From contig NZ_LQPP01000076.1 of the NCBI RefSeq assembly GCF_002102345.1, positions 38,456 to 102,455 on the forward strand: a stretch of 64,000 nucleotides of DNA, in the 5' to 3' direction. The stretch is from Mycolicibacterium peregrinum (lineage in GTDB: Bacteria > Actinomycetota > Actinomycetes > Mycobacteriales > Mycobacteriaceae). Each line of letters starts with the position of its first letter. The stretch's first letter is position 1. Shown here in pieces: positions 54,033 to 62,214 of this stretch. Under the pieces are notes generated by a model that had not been told where the DNA came from, ran no database searches, and worked only from the letters and a program-made list of their open reading frames with translations. The position numbers were made by a program, and so were the translations under genes.

Positions 54033-55112
54033 GTGCTATTGCCTGAGATCCCCGGTGTGCCCGGAGTTTTGACGCCAGACGACTGCGTGCAGACGGCACG
54101 GTCGATCGCCGCGACCCAGGAGTCCTCAGGAGCCCTGCCGTGGTTCGACGGCGGCCACACCGACCCGTGGGACCACGTCGAGAACGCCATGGCGCTGACC
54201 GTGGCCGGACTGATCGAACCCGCCCGCGCGGCGTTCGACTGGTGCCGCACAGTGCAACGCGCCGACGGCTCCTGGCCTATCCAGCTGCGCAACGGTGTGA
54301 TCGAGGACGCCAACAGCGACAGCAACTTCTGTGCCTACGTGGCCACCGGTGTCTGGCATCACGTGCTGATCACCGGGGACCGGGCGTTCGCCGAGTTGAT
54401 GTGGCCGGTGGTGACCCGCGCGCTCGACTTCGTCCTCGGCCTGCAGGCCTCCGGCGGCGAGATCTACTGGGCCGCAAGTCCCGCGGGCCCGGTCGAGGAG
54501 GCGCTGCTGACCGGCTGCGCGAGCGTCTACCACAGCATCCGGTGCGGGCTGGCGCTCGCCGACTACCTCGGCGATCCCCAACCGGAGTGGGAGGTCGCCG
54601 TCGGACGTCTCGGCCACGCCATCGCCGCGCATCCAGAGGCTTTCTCCGCCAAGGACACCCATGCGATGGAGTGGTACTACCCGGTGCTCGGCGGTGCGCT
54701 GCGCGGGGCGGCTGCCCAGGCACGGATCGACGATCGGTGGGGTGACTTCGTGGTCCCAGGACTGGGCATCCGCTGTGTCGATCACCGGCCCTGGGTCACC
54801 GGCGCGGAGACGTGTGAGCTGGTGATGGCGCTGGATGCGATCGGTGACAGCCGGAGGGCGAACGAGCAGTTCGCGGCCATGCAGCACCTGCGCGAGGATG
54901 ACGGATCCTATTGGACCGGACTGGTTTTCGCCGACGGCAAACGATGGCCCGAGGAGCGCACCACCTGGACCGGCGCGGCCATGATCCTGGCCGCCGACGC
55001 GCTGTCGCAGACCACCGCGGCCAGCGGCATCTTCCGGGGCGTCGGGCTACCGCGCGGCCTGGAGGGCGAGTACGACTGTGAGTGCGTCGGCGGGAAGGCC
55101 GGCGACCGCTAG
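54033..55112 (+). CDS. alpha/alpha-toroid (prenyltransferase/cyclase-like or glycosidase-like) protein
   Basis: A 359-residue helical protein from GTG 54033. The helix-turn pattern has an aromatic and acidic interior (GGHTDPWDHVENAMALTVAGL, WCRTVQRADGSWPIQLRNG, MEWYYPVLGGALRG). This is the alpha6/alpha6 toroid seen in terpene cyclases, prenyltransferase beta subunits and GH15-like glucoamylases. I cannot choose among these. The next methyltransferase is convergent, with a 4-bp overlap. Confidence 0.68.
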   Translation: MLLPEIPGVPGVLTPDDCVQTARSIAATQESSGALPWFDGGHTDPWDHVENAMALTVAGLIEPARAAFDWCRTVQRADGSWPIQLRNGVIEDANSDSNFCAYVATGVWHHVLITGDRAFAELMWPVVTRALDFVLGLQASGGEIYWAASPAGPVEEALLTGCASVYHSIRCGLALADYLGDPQPEWEVAVGRLGHAIAAHPEAFSAKDTHAMEWYYPVLGGALRGAAAQARIDDRWGDFVVPGLGIRCVDHRPWVTGAETCELVMALDAIGDSRRANEQFAAMQHLREDDGSYWTGLVFADGKRWPEERTTWTGAAMILAADALSQTTAASGIFRGVGLPRGLEGEYDCECVGGKAGDR

Positions 55113-55780
55113 TCCAGCTGACCCGGCTCGCCCGAGGTCCGCTCCAGGACCCTCATCGATCCCATCGCGGCGACCTCGTCGAAGGCACCGGTGGCCAGCG
55201 CACGCTGGTAGATGTGGAACGGCGCCTGGCCGCCGTCGTTCGGATCCGGGAACACGTCGTGGATGATCAGCGCGCCGCCGACCTCTACCCAGCGGGCCCA
55301 GCCGTCGAAGTCCCGCTGTGCGGCCTCTTCGGTGTGGCCGCCGTCGATGAACAACAGCCGCAACGGCATTCGCCAGCCTCGTGCCACCACGGGTGAGCGG
55401 CCGACCACGGCCACCACATGCTCGTCCAACCCCGCGGCGTCCAGGGTGTGGCGCATGGTGGGCAGCGTGTCGAACAACCCGGTGACCGGGTCGACCATGG
55501 TGGTGTCGTGGTACTCCCAGCCGACCTGGTGCTCCTCCGAGCCGTGGTGATGGTCGACGGTGTAGAGGACCGAGCCCGTCTCCTGCGCGGCCGCGCCCAG
55601 CATCACCGTCGACTTGCCGCAGTAGGTGCCGATCTCCACTCCGACCCCACCGTCGAGGTAACGCACCCCGGCGTCGTAGAGGGCACGACCCTCGTCGGCC
55701 GGCATGAAGCCGATGACCTGCTCGGCGAGGGTGAAAAGGCGCTCGGCGCGGGGCGGCAGGGCGGTGTCAGCGGTGCTCAT
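55109..55780 (-). CDS. class I SAM-dependent methyltransferase (CmcI-like)
   Basis: A 223-residue protein. Motif I is GVGVEIGTYCGKSTVMLGAAA, the second acidic strand is VLYTVDHHHGSEEH and the catalytic area LLFIDGGHTEEAAQRDFDGWARWVEVGGALIIHD. The EIGTYCGKS and IDGGH motifs are those of the cephalosporin hydroxylase/rhamnosyl O-methyltransferase group. The same motif set occurs in mycobacterial enzymes that methylate glycolipid sugars. It is divergent from the TetR gene. Confidence 0.82.
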   Translation of the reverse strand: MSTADTALPPRAERLFTLAEQVIGFMPADEGRALYDAGVRYLDGGVGVEIGTYCGKSTVMLGAAAQETGSVLYTVDHHHGSEEHQVGWEYHDTTMVDPVTGLFDTLPTMRHTLDAAGLDEHVVAVVGRSPVVARGWRMPLRLLFIDGGHTEEAAQRDFDGWARWVEVGGALIIHDVFPDPNDGGQAPFHIYQRALATGAFDEVAAMGSMRVLERTSGEPGQLD

Positions 55781-55827
55781 GAATGCTCAACCTACCGTTG
55801 CTGGCCTGAGGCGGTTGTAGTAGCGTC

Positions 55828-55841
55828 CGGACACGTGTCCG
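55828..55841. promoter_or_regulatory. operator overlapping the TetR start codon
   Basis: CGGACACGTGTCCG, a 14-bp perfect palindrome that includes the GTG start codon (55835) of the TetR gene and lies 48 bp upstream of the divergent methyltransferase. The core GGACAC-GTGTCC matches the palindrome at 51976-51993. Confidence 0.65.
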
Positions 55842-56404
55842 AGACGGCTCTGGAGTCGACGCGCCGCCGTCTGAGTGCACGGCAGGCCGATACTGTCGAG
55901 CGCCTGGGTAAGGCGGCATTACAGCTGATCACCCGGGACGGATTCGCCGGACTGACCGTGCGCCGCGTGGCCGCCGAGGCCGGGGTAGGGGCAGCCACGG
56001 CGTACACCTACTTCTCGTCGAAAGAACATCTTGTCGCCGAGGTGTTCTGGCGCAGGCTTTCCGCCGCGCCGCCGGCCGCTCACGAATCGGCCGACCCGGC
56101 CACGCGGGTGGTCGAGGTGCTGCAGCACATCGCCTCGCTGGTGGCCGACGAACCGGAGTTCGCCGGCGCGGTCACCAACGCCCTGCTCGGCAAGGACCCC
56201 GATGTCGATGTGCTGCGGCAGCGTATCGGTGCGGATATCCGGGGCCGCCTGGTCGCGGCCCTCGGACCCGACGTGGACCTGGACGTGATCGAGGCGCTGG
56301 AACTGCTCTACACCGGCACCCTGGTGTGGGCGGGCATGGGGTACGAGAACTATCCGGGCGTCGTGCGTCGGCTGGAGAAGTCAGCGCGGTTGGTGCTGAG
56401 CTGA
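55835..56404 (+). CDS. TetR-family transcriptional regulator of the glycosyltransferase cluster
   Basis: A 189-residue protein from GTG 55835. The HTH is AALQLITRDGFAGLTVRRVAAEAGVGAATAYTYFSSKEHLVAEVFWRRL. The start codon lies inside a palindrome whose core is repeated upstream of the glycosyltransferase, so it probably represses its own gene, the divergent methyltransferase and the operon at 52063-55112. Its last 24 bp overlap the end of the convergent TetR gene. Confidence 0.88.
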   Translation: MSETALESTRRRLSARQADTVERLGKAALQLITRDGFAGLTVRRVAAEAGVGAATAYTYFSSKEHLVAEVFWRRLSAAPPAAHESADPATRVVEVLQHIASLVADEPEFAGAVTNALLGKDPDVDVLRQRIGADIRGRLVAALGPDVDLDVIEALELLYTGTLVWAGMGYENYPGVVRRLEKSARLVLS

Positions 56405-56968
56405 ATTCGCAGTCATGATCGCCGTCGACGCGGCGACCGCTGGCCCGTAGATCTCCTGGATGTCCCTGCCGTCCTCGACGATCAGCGCGGTCAATTCGCG
56501 AAGTCCGCCCAACAGGATGATGGCCATCGGCTCGGTGAGCCGGGGCAGACCGGCGCGCTCGAACCCGGCGCTGCCGCTGAGTTCGATGAGTAGATCGGTC
56601 AGTTCGCGTAGGGCTGCGCGTTGCAGCGGTCGAGCTCTGCTGCCCAGTGCCGGCAGTTCACGGATCCAGCTCAACGTGATGGCCGGGGCGGACGCGATGT
56701 GGTCGACGTAGGCGCCTACCGCCTGGCCGATCTGGTCTTGCCAGGGCGCCTCGGGGTCGACAGCGGTCTGGATGCCGTCGACGAGCGCGGCGTTGTTGGC
56801 GCGCAACAGCTCGAGGAAGCCGTCCTCTTTGGTGCCGAACTGGTCGTAGAACGTGCGCTTGGAGGTACGGGCGTGCCGGACGATGTCGGCCACCGTGGTC
56901 TCGCGGTAGCCCTTGTCGTTGATCGCCGCGGCGAGACCGTCGAGAAGTCGCAGCCGGTAGGTCATCAT
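56381..56968 (-). CDS. TetR-family regulator divergent from cyp138 (Rv0135c-like)
   Basis: A 195-residue protein from ATG 56968; ATG 56965 is equally possible. The HTH reads LAAAINDKGYRETTVADIVRHARTSKRTFYDQFGTKEDGFLELLRANN. It is divergent from a P450 and matches the M. tuberculosis order Rv0135c-cyp138-msrA. Palindromes in the shared promoter at 56991-57040 are its likely binding sites. Confidence 0.88.
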   Translation of the reverse strand: MMTYRLRLLDGLAAAINDKGYRETTVADIVRHARTSKRTFYDQFGTKEDGFLELLRANNAALVDGIQTAVDPEAPWQDQIGQAVGAYVDHIASAPAITLSWIRELPALGSRARPLQRAALRELTDLLIELSGSAGFERAGLPRLTEPMAIILLGGLRELTALIVEDGRDIQEIYGPAVAASTAIMTANSAQHQPR

Positions 56969-57022
56969 GGCCGACCCCCTTGCTTTGCCTGGTACCTGGG
57001 AGTACCGTACCTCATAACCCAT

Positions 57023-57040
57023 TGGTACCGAGCGGTACCA
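57023..57040. promoter_or_regulatory. palindromic operator between the TetR gene and cyp138
   Basis: TGGTACCG-AG-CGGTACCA, perfect 8-bp arms, 20 bp upstream of the cyp138 start. A second, weaker GGTAC-6 bp-GTACC repeat lies at 56991-57006. Both should be occupied by the adjacent TetR protein. Confidence 0.65.
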
Positions 57041-57059
57041 GGACCTGGCTGGAGATGGT

Positions 57060-58421
57060 ATGACCGAGCTGGCAGCAGCTGAGAAGACCACCGAGAAATC
57101 CACCTCGACCACTGCAGCGGGGCGCGTGCCGCCCGACGCGCGGGTTCCGAAGCCGTTGCAGGCCATCGGCTTCGCCCTGGCCAGGCGCCGGGTGGTCAAA
57201 CACATCGCCCGCCGTCAGGGCGATGTCTTCAGGCTCAAACTGCCCATCTTCGGGCCCACGGTGATCGTCGCCGATGCCCAGTTGGCCAAGCAGCTCTTCA
57301 CTGCCAACACCGACGACGTCGGCAACATCCAGCCGAACCTGAGCCGCATCCTGGGATCCGGATCGGTGTTCGCCCTCGACGGCACGGATCATCGTCGCCG
57401 TCGCAAGCTGCTCACCCCGCCGTTCCACGGCAAGAGCATCAAGAACTACGAGCAGATCTTCGAAGAGGAGACGCTGCGGGAATCGGCGAACTGGCCGCAG
57501 GGGCAGGAATTCGAGACGCTCGAGCCGATGATGCGGATCACCCTCAACGTGATCCTGCGCGCGGTATTCGGTGCCGACGGTGAGCAACTCGACGAGTTGC
57601 GTCGCATCATCCCGCCGTGGGTCACCCTGGGCTCTCGGCTGGTGGTGGTGCCGACCCCGAGCCGCACCTACGGCCGGTTCAGTCCGTGGGGCCGGTTGGC
57701 CAGATACCGCCAGCAGTACGACGCAGTCATCAACCGGCTCATCGACAAGGTCGAAGCCGATCCGGACATCGACCAGCGCGACGACATCCTGGCGCTTCTG
57801 TTGCGCAGCACCTACGAGGACGGATCGGCCATGTCCCGCAAGGACATCGGCGACGAGCTGCTGACCCTGCTGGCCGCCGGGCACGAGACAACGGCGTCGA
57901 CCCTGGGCTGGGCCTTCGAGCGGATCAGCCGTCATCCAAAGGTGCTGGCCGAGCTGGAGGCCGAGGCGGCGACCGACGGCAACGAATACCGTCAGGCCAC
58001 CATCCTCGAGGTGCAGCGCAACCGCACCGTCATCGACTTCGCCGGCCGCCACGTCTACGCGCCGTCGATTCGGCTGGGGGAGTGGGAGATTCCACGCGGA
58101 CACTCCGTCATCGTGGCGATCTCGCAGATTCAGGAGGCGGAGAACGAGTTCTCCGTACCAGAGCGGTTCGATCCACAGCGATTCGTCGGCACCCGGCCCG
58201 GGCTGGGCTGGCTACCGTACGGCGGCGGTACCCGTCGCTGCGTCGGGGCGGTATTCGCCAACGTGGAGATGGACGTGGTGCTGCGAACAGTCTTGCGCCA
58301 CTTCGAGATCGAGACCACCACGGCACCGGGCGAGAAGGTGCACTCTCGCGGCGTGGCCTACACCCCAGCGGCGGGTGGGCGCATGATCGTGCGTCGCCGC
58401 GCCACGCCGCTGGGGGACTGA
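57060..58421 (+). CDS. cyp138: cytochrome P450, CYP138-like
   Basis: A 453-residue P450. The I-helix is AAGHETTASTLGWAFERI, and the haem loop is LPYGGGTRRCVGAVFANVE with the thiolate cysteine. The GGGTRRCVGA form is typical of the CYP136/138-like branch. The name rests mainly on order: a TetR (Rv0135c-like), this P450, msrA and Rv0138/Rv0139-like genes follow the M. tuberculosis arrangement. The substrate is unknown. Confidence 0.85.
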   Translation: MTELAAAEKTTEKSTSTTAAGRVPPDARVPKPLQAIGFALARRRVVKHIARRQGDVFRLKLPIFGPTVIVADAQLAKQLFTANTDDVGNIQPNLSRILGSGSVFALDGTDHRRRRKLLTPPFHGKSIKNYEQIFEEETLRESANWPQGQEFETLEPMMRITLNVILRAVFGADGEQLDELRRIIPPWVTLGSRLVVVPTPSRTYGRFSPWGRLARYRQQYDAVINRLIDKVEADPDIDQRDDILALLLRSTYEDGSAMSRKDIGDELLTLLAAGHETTASTLGWAFERISRHPKVLAELEAEAATDGNEYRQATILEVQRNRTVIDFAGRHVYAPSIRLGEWEIPRGHSVIVAISQIQEAENEFSVPERFDPQRFVGTRPGLGWLPYGGGTRRCVGAVFANVEMDVVLRTVLRHFEIETTTAPGEKVHSRGVAYTPAAGGRMIVRRRATPLGD

Positions 58422-58425
58422 CCCG

Positions 58426-58938
58426 CTATCCGGCGGTCTGGCGCTTGGGAAGCTTCCAGCCCGCGCGTGGGAAATGGCAGGTGTACCCGTTCGGGTAGTG
58501 CACCAGATAGTCCTGGTGCTCGGGCTCGGCCTCCCAGAAATCGACGGCGGGCGTCACCTCGGTGACCACCTTGCCCGGCCACAGACCGGACGCGTCCACA
58601 TCGGCGATGGTGTCCAGCGCAACGCGCTTCTGCTCGTCGTCGAGGTAGAAGATCGCCGACCGGTAGCTGGTGCCGACGTCATTGCCCTGGCGGTCCTTGG
58701 TGGACGGATCGTGAATCTGGAAGAAGAACTCCAGCAGTGCCCGGTAATCGGTCTGCGCGGGGTCGTACTCGATCTCGACGGCCTCCGCGTGGCCCGGATG
58801 GTTCCGATAGGTCGGGTGATCGTTGCGGCCGCCCGTGTAACCCACCCGGGTGGAGACGACTCCGGGCTGCTTGCGGATGAGGTCCTGCATGCCCCAGAAG
58901 CAGCCGCCCGCCAAGATCGCTCTCGAATAATTGCCCAT
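58426..58938 (-). CDS. msrA: peptide-methionine (S)-S-oxide reductase MsrA
   Basis: A 170-residue protein. ATG 58938 places the GCFWG catalytic cysteine at position 13, as in M. tuberculosis; ATG 58947 is the alternative. The TYRNHPGHAEAVEIEYDP, FFFQIHDPSTKDRQGNDVGTSYRSAIFY and EPEHQDYL segments are classic. It reduces oxidised methionine in proteins during oxidative stress. It is convergent with cyp138, with 4 bp between stops. Confidence 0.96.
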   Translation of the reverse strand: MGNYSRAILAGGCFWGMQDLIRKQPGVVSTRVGYTGGRNDHPTYRNHPGHAEAVEIEYDPAQTDYRALLEFFFQIHDPSTKDRQGNDVGTSYRSAIFYLDDEQKRVALDTIADVDASGLWPGKVVTEVTPAVDFWEAEPEHQDYLVHYPNGYTCHFPRAGWKLPKRQTAG

Positions 58939-58973
58939 GTGCCCCATTGTGCTCCGTGGTTACCGTGGTGGTC

Positions 58974-59378
58974 ATGCGTGTAGTTGCAACCGCGGGCCTG
59001 GCCGGTTTACTCCTGCTGGCCGGAAGCCCCAATGCGACGGCCGATCCGTCTCAGGTCGTGGTGCCGGAGGTGCCGCCCGATCCGGCGCGCACCCTGTTCG
59101 TCGACAACCCGGCGATCGTCGACCCGCACCTGACCCGGATCGAATCCTTCAGTCGTGAGGGGGAACGTCTGCTGGTCAACTTCACCGCAGGGACCCCGGA
59201 CTGCTTCGGCGTCCACGTGACCGCACAGGAAACCGCCGATGCCGTCACAATCGACCTTCGTGGCGGGACACCGCCGGAGGCCGTCGGCCGAATGTGTATC
59301 GCCCTGGCGGTGCACGGCAGCGCCGAGGTGGCCCTACAGGCCCCGCTGGGTACCCGGCAGGTGCTGGCGGCGCAGTGA
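58974..59378 (+). CDS. small secreted protein of unknown function
   Basis: A 134-residue protein from ATG 58974 with a signal peptide (LAGLLLLAGSPNATA). The mature part contains one likely disulfide (TPDCFGVHV and GRMCIALAV) and no known motif. It is divergent from msrA by 35 bp. Confidence 0.72.
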   Translation: MRVVATAGLAGLLLLAGSPNATADPSQVVVPEVPPDPARTLFVDNPAIVDPHLTRIESFSREGERLLVNFTAGTPDCFGVHVTAQETADAVTIDLRGGTPPEAVGRMCIALAVHGSAEVALQAPLGTRQVLAAQ

Positions 59379-59420
59379 CGGGTCTCGACAAAGGTCGGTA
59401 GAACGTGTTCTAGTTTTGGG

Positions 59421-59930
59421 GTGACGAGCAGGTCTTTCAGCCGCGATGAACTCGCCGCTGCCTTTGAAACGTTCGAGCAGACCGTCGACCGGGCCGCGCA
59501 GACCAAGAACTGGGATGTGTGGGCCGACCACTACACCGTCGACGTCGACTACATCGAACATGCCGTGGGCACGATGAAGGGCCGCGAGCAGGTGCGGCCC
59601 TGGATCTGGAAGACCATGACCACCTTCCCCGGCAGCTACATGACCGCATTCCCGTCGCTGTGGTCGGTGATCGACGAACCCACAGGACGCATCATCTGCG
59701 AGCTGGACAACCCCATGCGCGATCCCGGTGATGGCACCATCATCACCGCCACCAACATCTCGATCCTGACCTACGCCGGCGACGGCCTGTGGTGCCGTCA
59801 GGAAGACGTCTACAACCCGCTCAGATTTGCCTCTGCCGCCCGTAAGTGGTGCCGTAAGGCAGCCGAACTCGGCACCCTCACCGACGAGGCCGAGGCGTGG
59901 CTCAAGAAGTTCGGGGGCGGCGGCAAGTGA
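59421..59930 (+). CDS. NTF2-like/SnoaL-type protein (Rv0138-like)
   Basis: A 169-residue protein from GTG 59421. The conserved FEQTVDRAAQTKNWDVWADHYTVDVDYIEHAVGTMKGREQVRPWI and IICELDNPM segments give the cone-shaped NTF2 fold. Its stop overlaps the next gene by 4 nt. Synteny and the following NAD-dependent epimerase match M. tuberculosis Rv0138-Rv0139. Such proteins may act as small-molecule isomerases or lyases. Confidence 0.83.
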   Translation: MTSRSFSRDELAAAFETFEQTVDRAAQTKNWDVWADHYTVDVDYIEHAVGTMKGREQVRPWIWKTMTTFPGSYMTAFPSLWSVIDEPTGRIICELDNPMRDPGDGTIITATNISILTYAGDGLWCRQEDVYNPLRFASAARKWCRKAAELGTLTDEAEAWLKKFGGGGK

Positions 59931-60943
59931 GCGCCAAACTGGTCATCGGGGCCAACGGTTTCCTGGGCTCGCATGTGCTGCGGCAACTGGTCGCTAGCGC
60001 TGACGGCTCGGAGATCCGGGCCATGGTGCGCCCCAATGCCGCCACCATCGGGATCGATGACCTCGACGTCAAGCGGATTCACGGCGACGTCTTCGACAAG
60101 GAGGCCCTGCGCGAGGCGATGACCGGTTGCGACGTCGTCTACCACTGCGTGGTCGACGCCCGCGGTTGGTTGCGCGACCCCGCACCCCTGTTCCGCACCA
60201 ATGTCGAGGGCACTCGCAACGTGCTCGACGTCGCCGCGGAAATCCCCGGCCTGCGCAAGTTCGTCTACACCAGCAGCTACGTCACCGTCGGACGCAAGCG
60301 TGGCAAGCGCTCCACCGAAGCCGACACCGTGGACGTGTCGAAGGTGACGCCGTACGTGCGTTCGCGGGTGCAGGCCGAGGAGCTGGTGCTGCAGCACGCG
60401 CGTGAGCGTGGCCTGCCTGCCGTCGCGGTGTGCGTGTCCACCACCTACGGCAGCGGTGACTGGGGCCGGACCCCGCACGGCGCGATCATCGCCGGAGCGG
60501 CCTTCGGCAAGCTGCCATTCGTCATGAGCGGGATCGACCTGGAGGCCGTCGGGATCGACGACGCGGCCCAAGCCATGCTGTTGGCCGCCGATCGGGGCAC
60601 TCCCGGTGAGCGCTACCTCATCTCGGAGAAGATGATCAGCAACGCCGAGGTGGCCAGGCTGGCCGCCGAGGCCGCCGGTGTCGCACCCCCGCAGCGATCC
60701 ATTCCGCTACCCGTGTCCTATGCGCTGGCCGCAGCCGGCACCCTCAAGGGCAAGCTGCGCGGCACCGACGAGCGGCTGTCACTGGAATCCCTGCGGCTGA
60801 TGCGGGCCGAGGCCGAGCTCGACCACTCCAAGGCTGTGCGTGAACTTGGTTGGCAGCCAAGGCCGGTCGAGGAGTCGATCGCCGAGGCGGCAAAGTTCTG
60901 GGTGGGTCTGCGGGCGGCCAAACGCGCACAGAAGAGCAGCTGA
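59927..60943 (+). CDS. NAD-dependent epimerase/dehydratase family protein (Rv0139-like)
   Basis: A 338-residue extended SDR from GTG 59927, whose GTGA overlaps the NTF2-like gene. The Rossmann motif is VIGANGFLGSHVL. The catalytic region is YTSSYVTVG, and a YVRSRVQAEELV segment appears in the position of the YxxxK motif with tyrosine and no lysine at the fourth place, so the active-site assignment is uncertain. It is a likely partner of the NTF2-like protein in one pathway. Confidence 0.82.
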   Translation: MSAKLVIGANGFLGSHVLRQLVASADGSEIRAMVRPNAATIGIDDLDVKRIHGDVFDKEALREAMTGCDVVYHCVVDARGWLRDPAPLFRTNVEGTRNVLDVAAEIPGLRKFVYTSSYVTVGRKRGKRSTEADTVDVSKVTPYVRSRVQAEELVLQHARERGLPAVAVCVSTTYGSGDWGRTPHGAIIAGAAFGKLPFVMSGIDLEAVGIDDAAQAMLLAADRGTPGERYLISEKMISNAEVARLAAEAAGVAPPQRSIPLPVSYALAAAGTLKGKLRGTDERLSLESLRLMRAEAELDHSKAVRELGWQPRPVEESIAEAAKFWVGLRAAKRAQKSS

Positions 60944-61005
60944 ACACCACGCCGAGAGGTGTTAAGCCACTGGGCGGCAACCGTATTGCGGCCTAACCTG
61001 GCGAT

Positions 61006-61824
61006 ATGACCGACAAGCTGAAAGTCGACCTCACCGGCGCGCCGCAGACCATGTTGGCGACGTTCTACGCCAAAGCGCTCGATGCCGGGATGCCCCACCC
61101 GATCCTGGGCGACCAGCTGGCGAAGGAGATCGCCGACCGCATCGACTACGACTGGAGCCGCACCTCGATCACCGAGGCGACATCGCCTTCGGTGACCACC
61201 CGCAGTGCCCACTTCGACCGCTGGACCCGCCAGTTCCTGGCTGTGCATCCCGAAGCCGTGGTGCTGCATCTCGGATGCGGATTGGACGGTCGGTTCTTCC
61301 GAATCCAGCCCGGCCCCGGCGTCGAGTGGTACGACATCGACTACCCCGACGTCGCGCACCTGCGCGAGCAGTTGTATCCGCCGGCCGAGCACTATCACGT
61401 CATCGCCGCCTCGGTCACCGACCCGGCCTGGCTGCGCGACGTTCCCGCCGACCGGCCGACCCTGATGCTGGGTGAGGGGTTGACGATGTACCTCACCGAG
61501 CAGGACGGTGTTGCGCTCCTGCGGCGCATCGTCGACGGATTTCCTTCCGGGGAACTGCAATTCGACGCGTTCAACACCTTGGGTATCAAATCGCAGTGGA
61601 CCAATACCGTCGTCCGCCGCTCCGGGGCCAAACTGCACTGGGCCATCGACAATCCGGAGGACATCCTGCGTGCGGTGCCGGGTACCCGGCTGCTGGCTCG
61701 CGTATCGCCGTTCGATGATCCGGTGTTCAACACGCTGCCCTGGTATTACCGGATGATGCTGGCGATCATGAAGCCGGTGCCGGTGCTGCGGTACATGGCG
61801 CAGTATCACCGGTACGCGTTCTGA
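61006..61824 (+). CDS. LCMT-like class I SAM methyltransferase
   Basis: A 272-residue protein. Motif I is VVLHLGCGLDGRFFRI, the acidic strand is VEWYDIDYPDVAHLREQLYP and the segment PTLMLGEGLTMYLTEQDGVALLRRI is typical of the leucine carboxyl methyltransferase/TcmP-like family. Mycobacteria have many such paralogues with unknown small-molecule targets. A strong terminator follows 16 bp after the stop. Confidence 0.87.
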   Translation: MTDKLKVDLTGAPQTMLATFYAKALDAGMPHPILGDQLAKEIADRIDYDWSRTSITEATSPSVTTRSAHFDRWTRQFLAVHPEAVVLHLGCGLDGRFFRIQPGPGVEWYDIDYPDVAHLREQLYPPAEHYHVIAASVTDPAWLRDVPADRPTLMLGEGLTMYLTEQDGVALLRRIVDGFPSGELQFDAFNTLGIKSQWTNTVVRRSGAKLHWAIDNPEDILRAVPGTRLLARVSPFDDPVFNTLPWYYRMMLAIMKPVPVLRYMAQYHRYAF

Positions 61825-61840
61825 GCTTTCCTTGAAAAGC

Positions 61841-61875
61841 AAAGAGGGGCAGCCCTTCCCGGGCCGCCCCTCTTT
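61841..61875. terminator. rho-independent terminator, probably bidirectional
   Basis: Stem AAAGAGGGGC with GCCCCTCTTT and an inner GCCC/GGGC, a single A/C mismatch and the loop TTCCC. It is followed by TTT on one strand, and on the other by AAA read as TTT. It lies between the convergent methyltransferase (end 61824) and the small secreted gene (end 61887), and could end both transcripts. Confidence 0.8.
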
Positions 61876-61886
61876 GTCTGTCGGTG

Positions 61887-62105
61887 TCAGCGGCCGCTGT
61901 GGCGAACGGTGGTGTCCACCTTGGGAACCATCGGCTTCGGGTGCAGGCGGTCGAGCCAGTCGAGCCGGTCGACACCCGCGGAGATGGTGACGCTGCTGGG
62001 GGTTGCGGTGTGAGCGGGCTCAGCGGCCAGGGCCGGTGCGGCCAGGCCCAGTACGGCTGCGCCCAATCCGCTGGCAGCGATGACGGCGAATCCGAACTTC
62101 TTCAT
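61887..62105 (-). CDS. small secreted protein of unknown function
   Basis: A 72-residue protein with the signal peptide GAAVLGLAAPALA. The mature part ends in a conserved-looking ISAGVDRLDWLDRLHPKPMVPKVDTTVRHSGR. The DRLDWLD and PKVDTTV patterns recur in small secreted mycobacterial proteins as I recall them. No function is proposed. Confidence 0.75.
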   Translation of the reverse strand: MKKFGFAVIAASGLGAAVLGLAAPALAAEPAHTATPSSVTISAGVDRLDWLDRLHPKPMVPKVDTTVRHSGR

Positions 62106-62214
62106 TTCCCTGCTTCTCTCTGTCTCATGCCGGTTATGACTGTGTAAACCGAGAGCTCAGGGGATCAATTTCCGTTGGCAGTAATTGATCGACTCATGGC
62201 AGAAAGAAGGATGT

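Noticed and set aside
60942..60962. AACACC...GGTGTT repeat after the epimerase gene as a terminator
   Set aside because: Only 6-bp arms with a 9-nt loop, overlapping the stop codon, and no T-run; not convincing.
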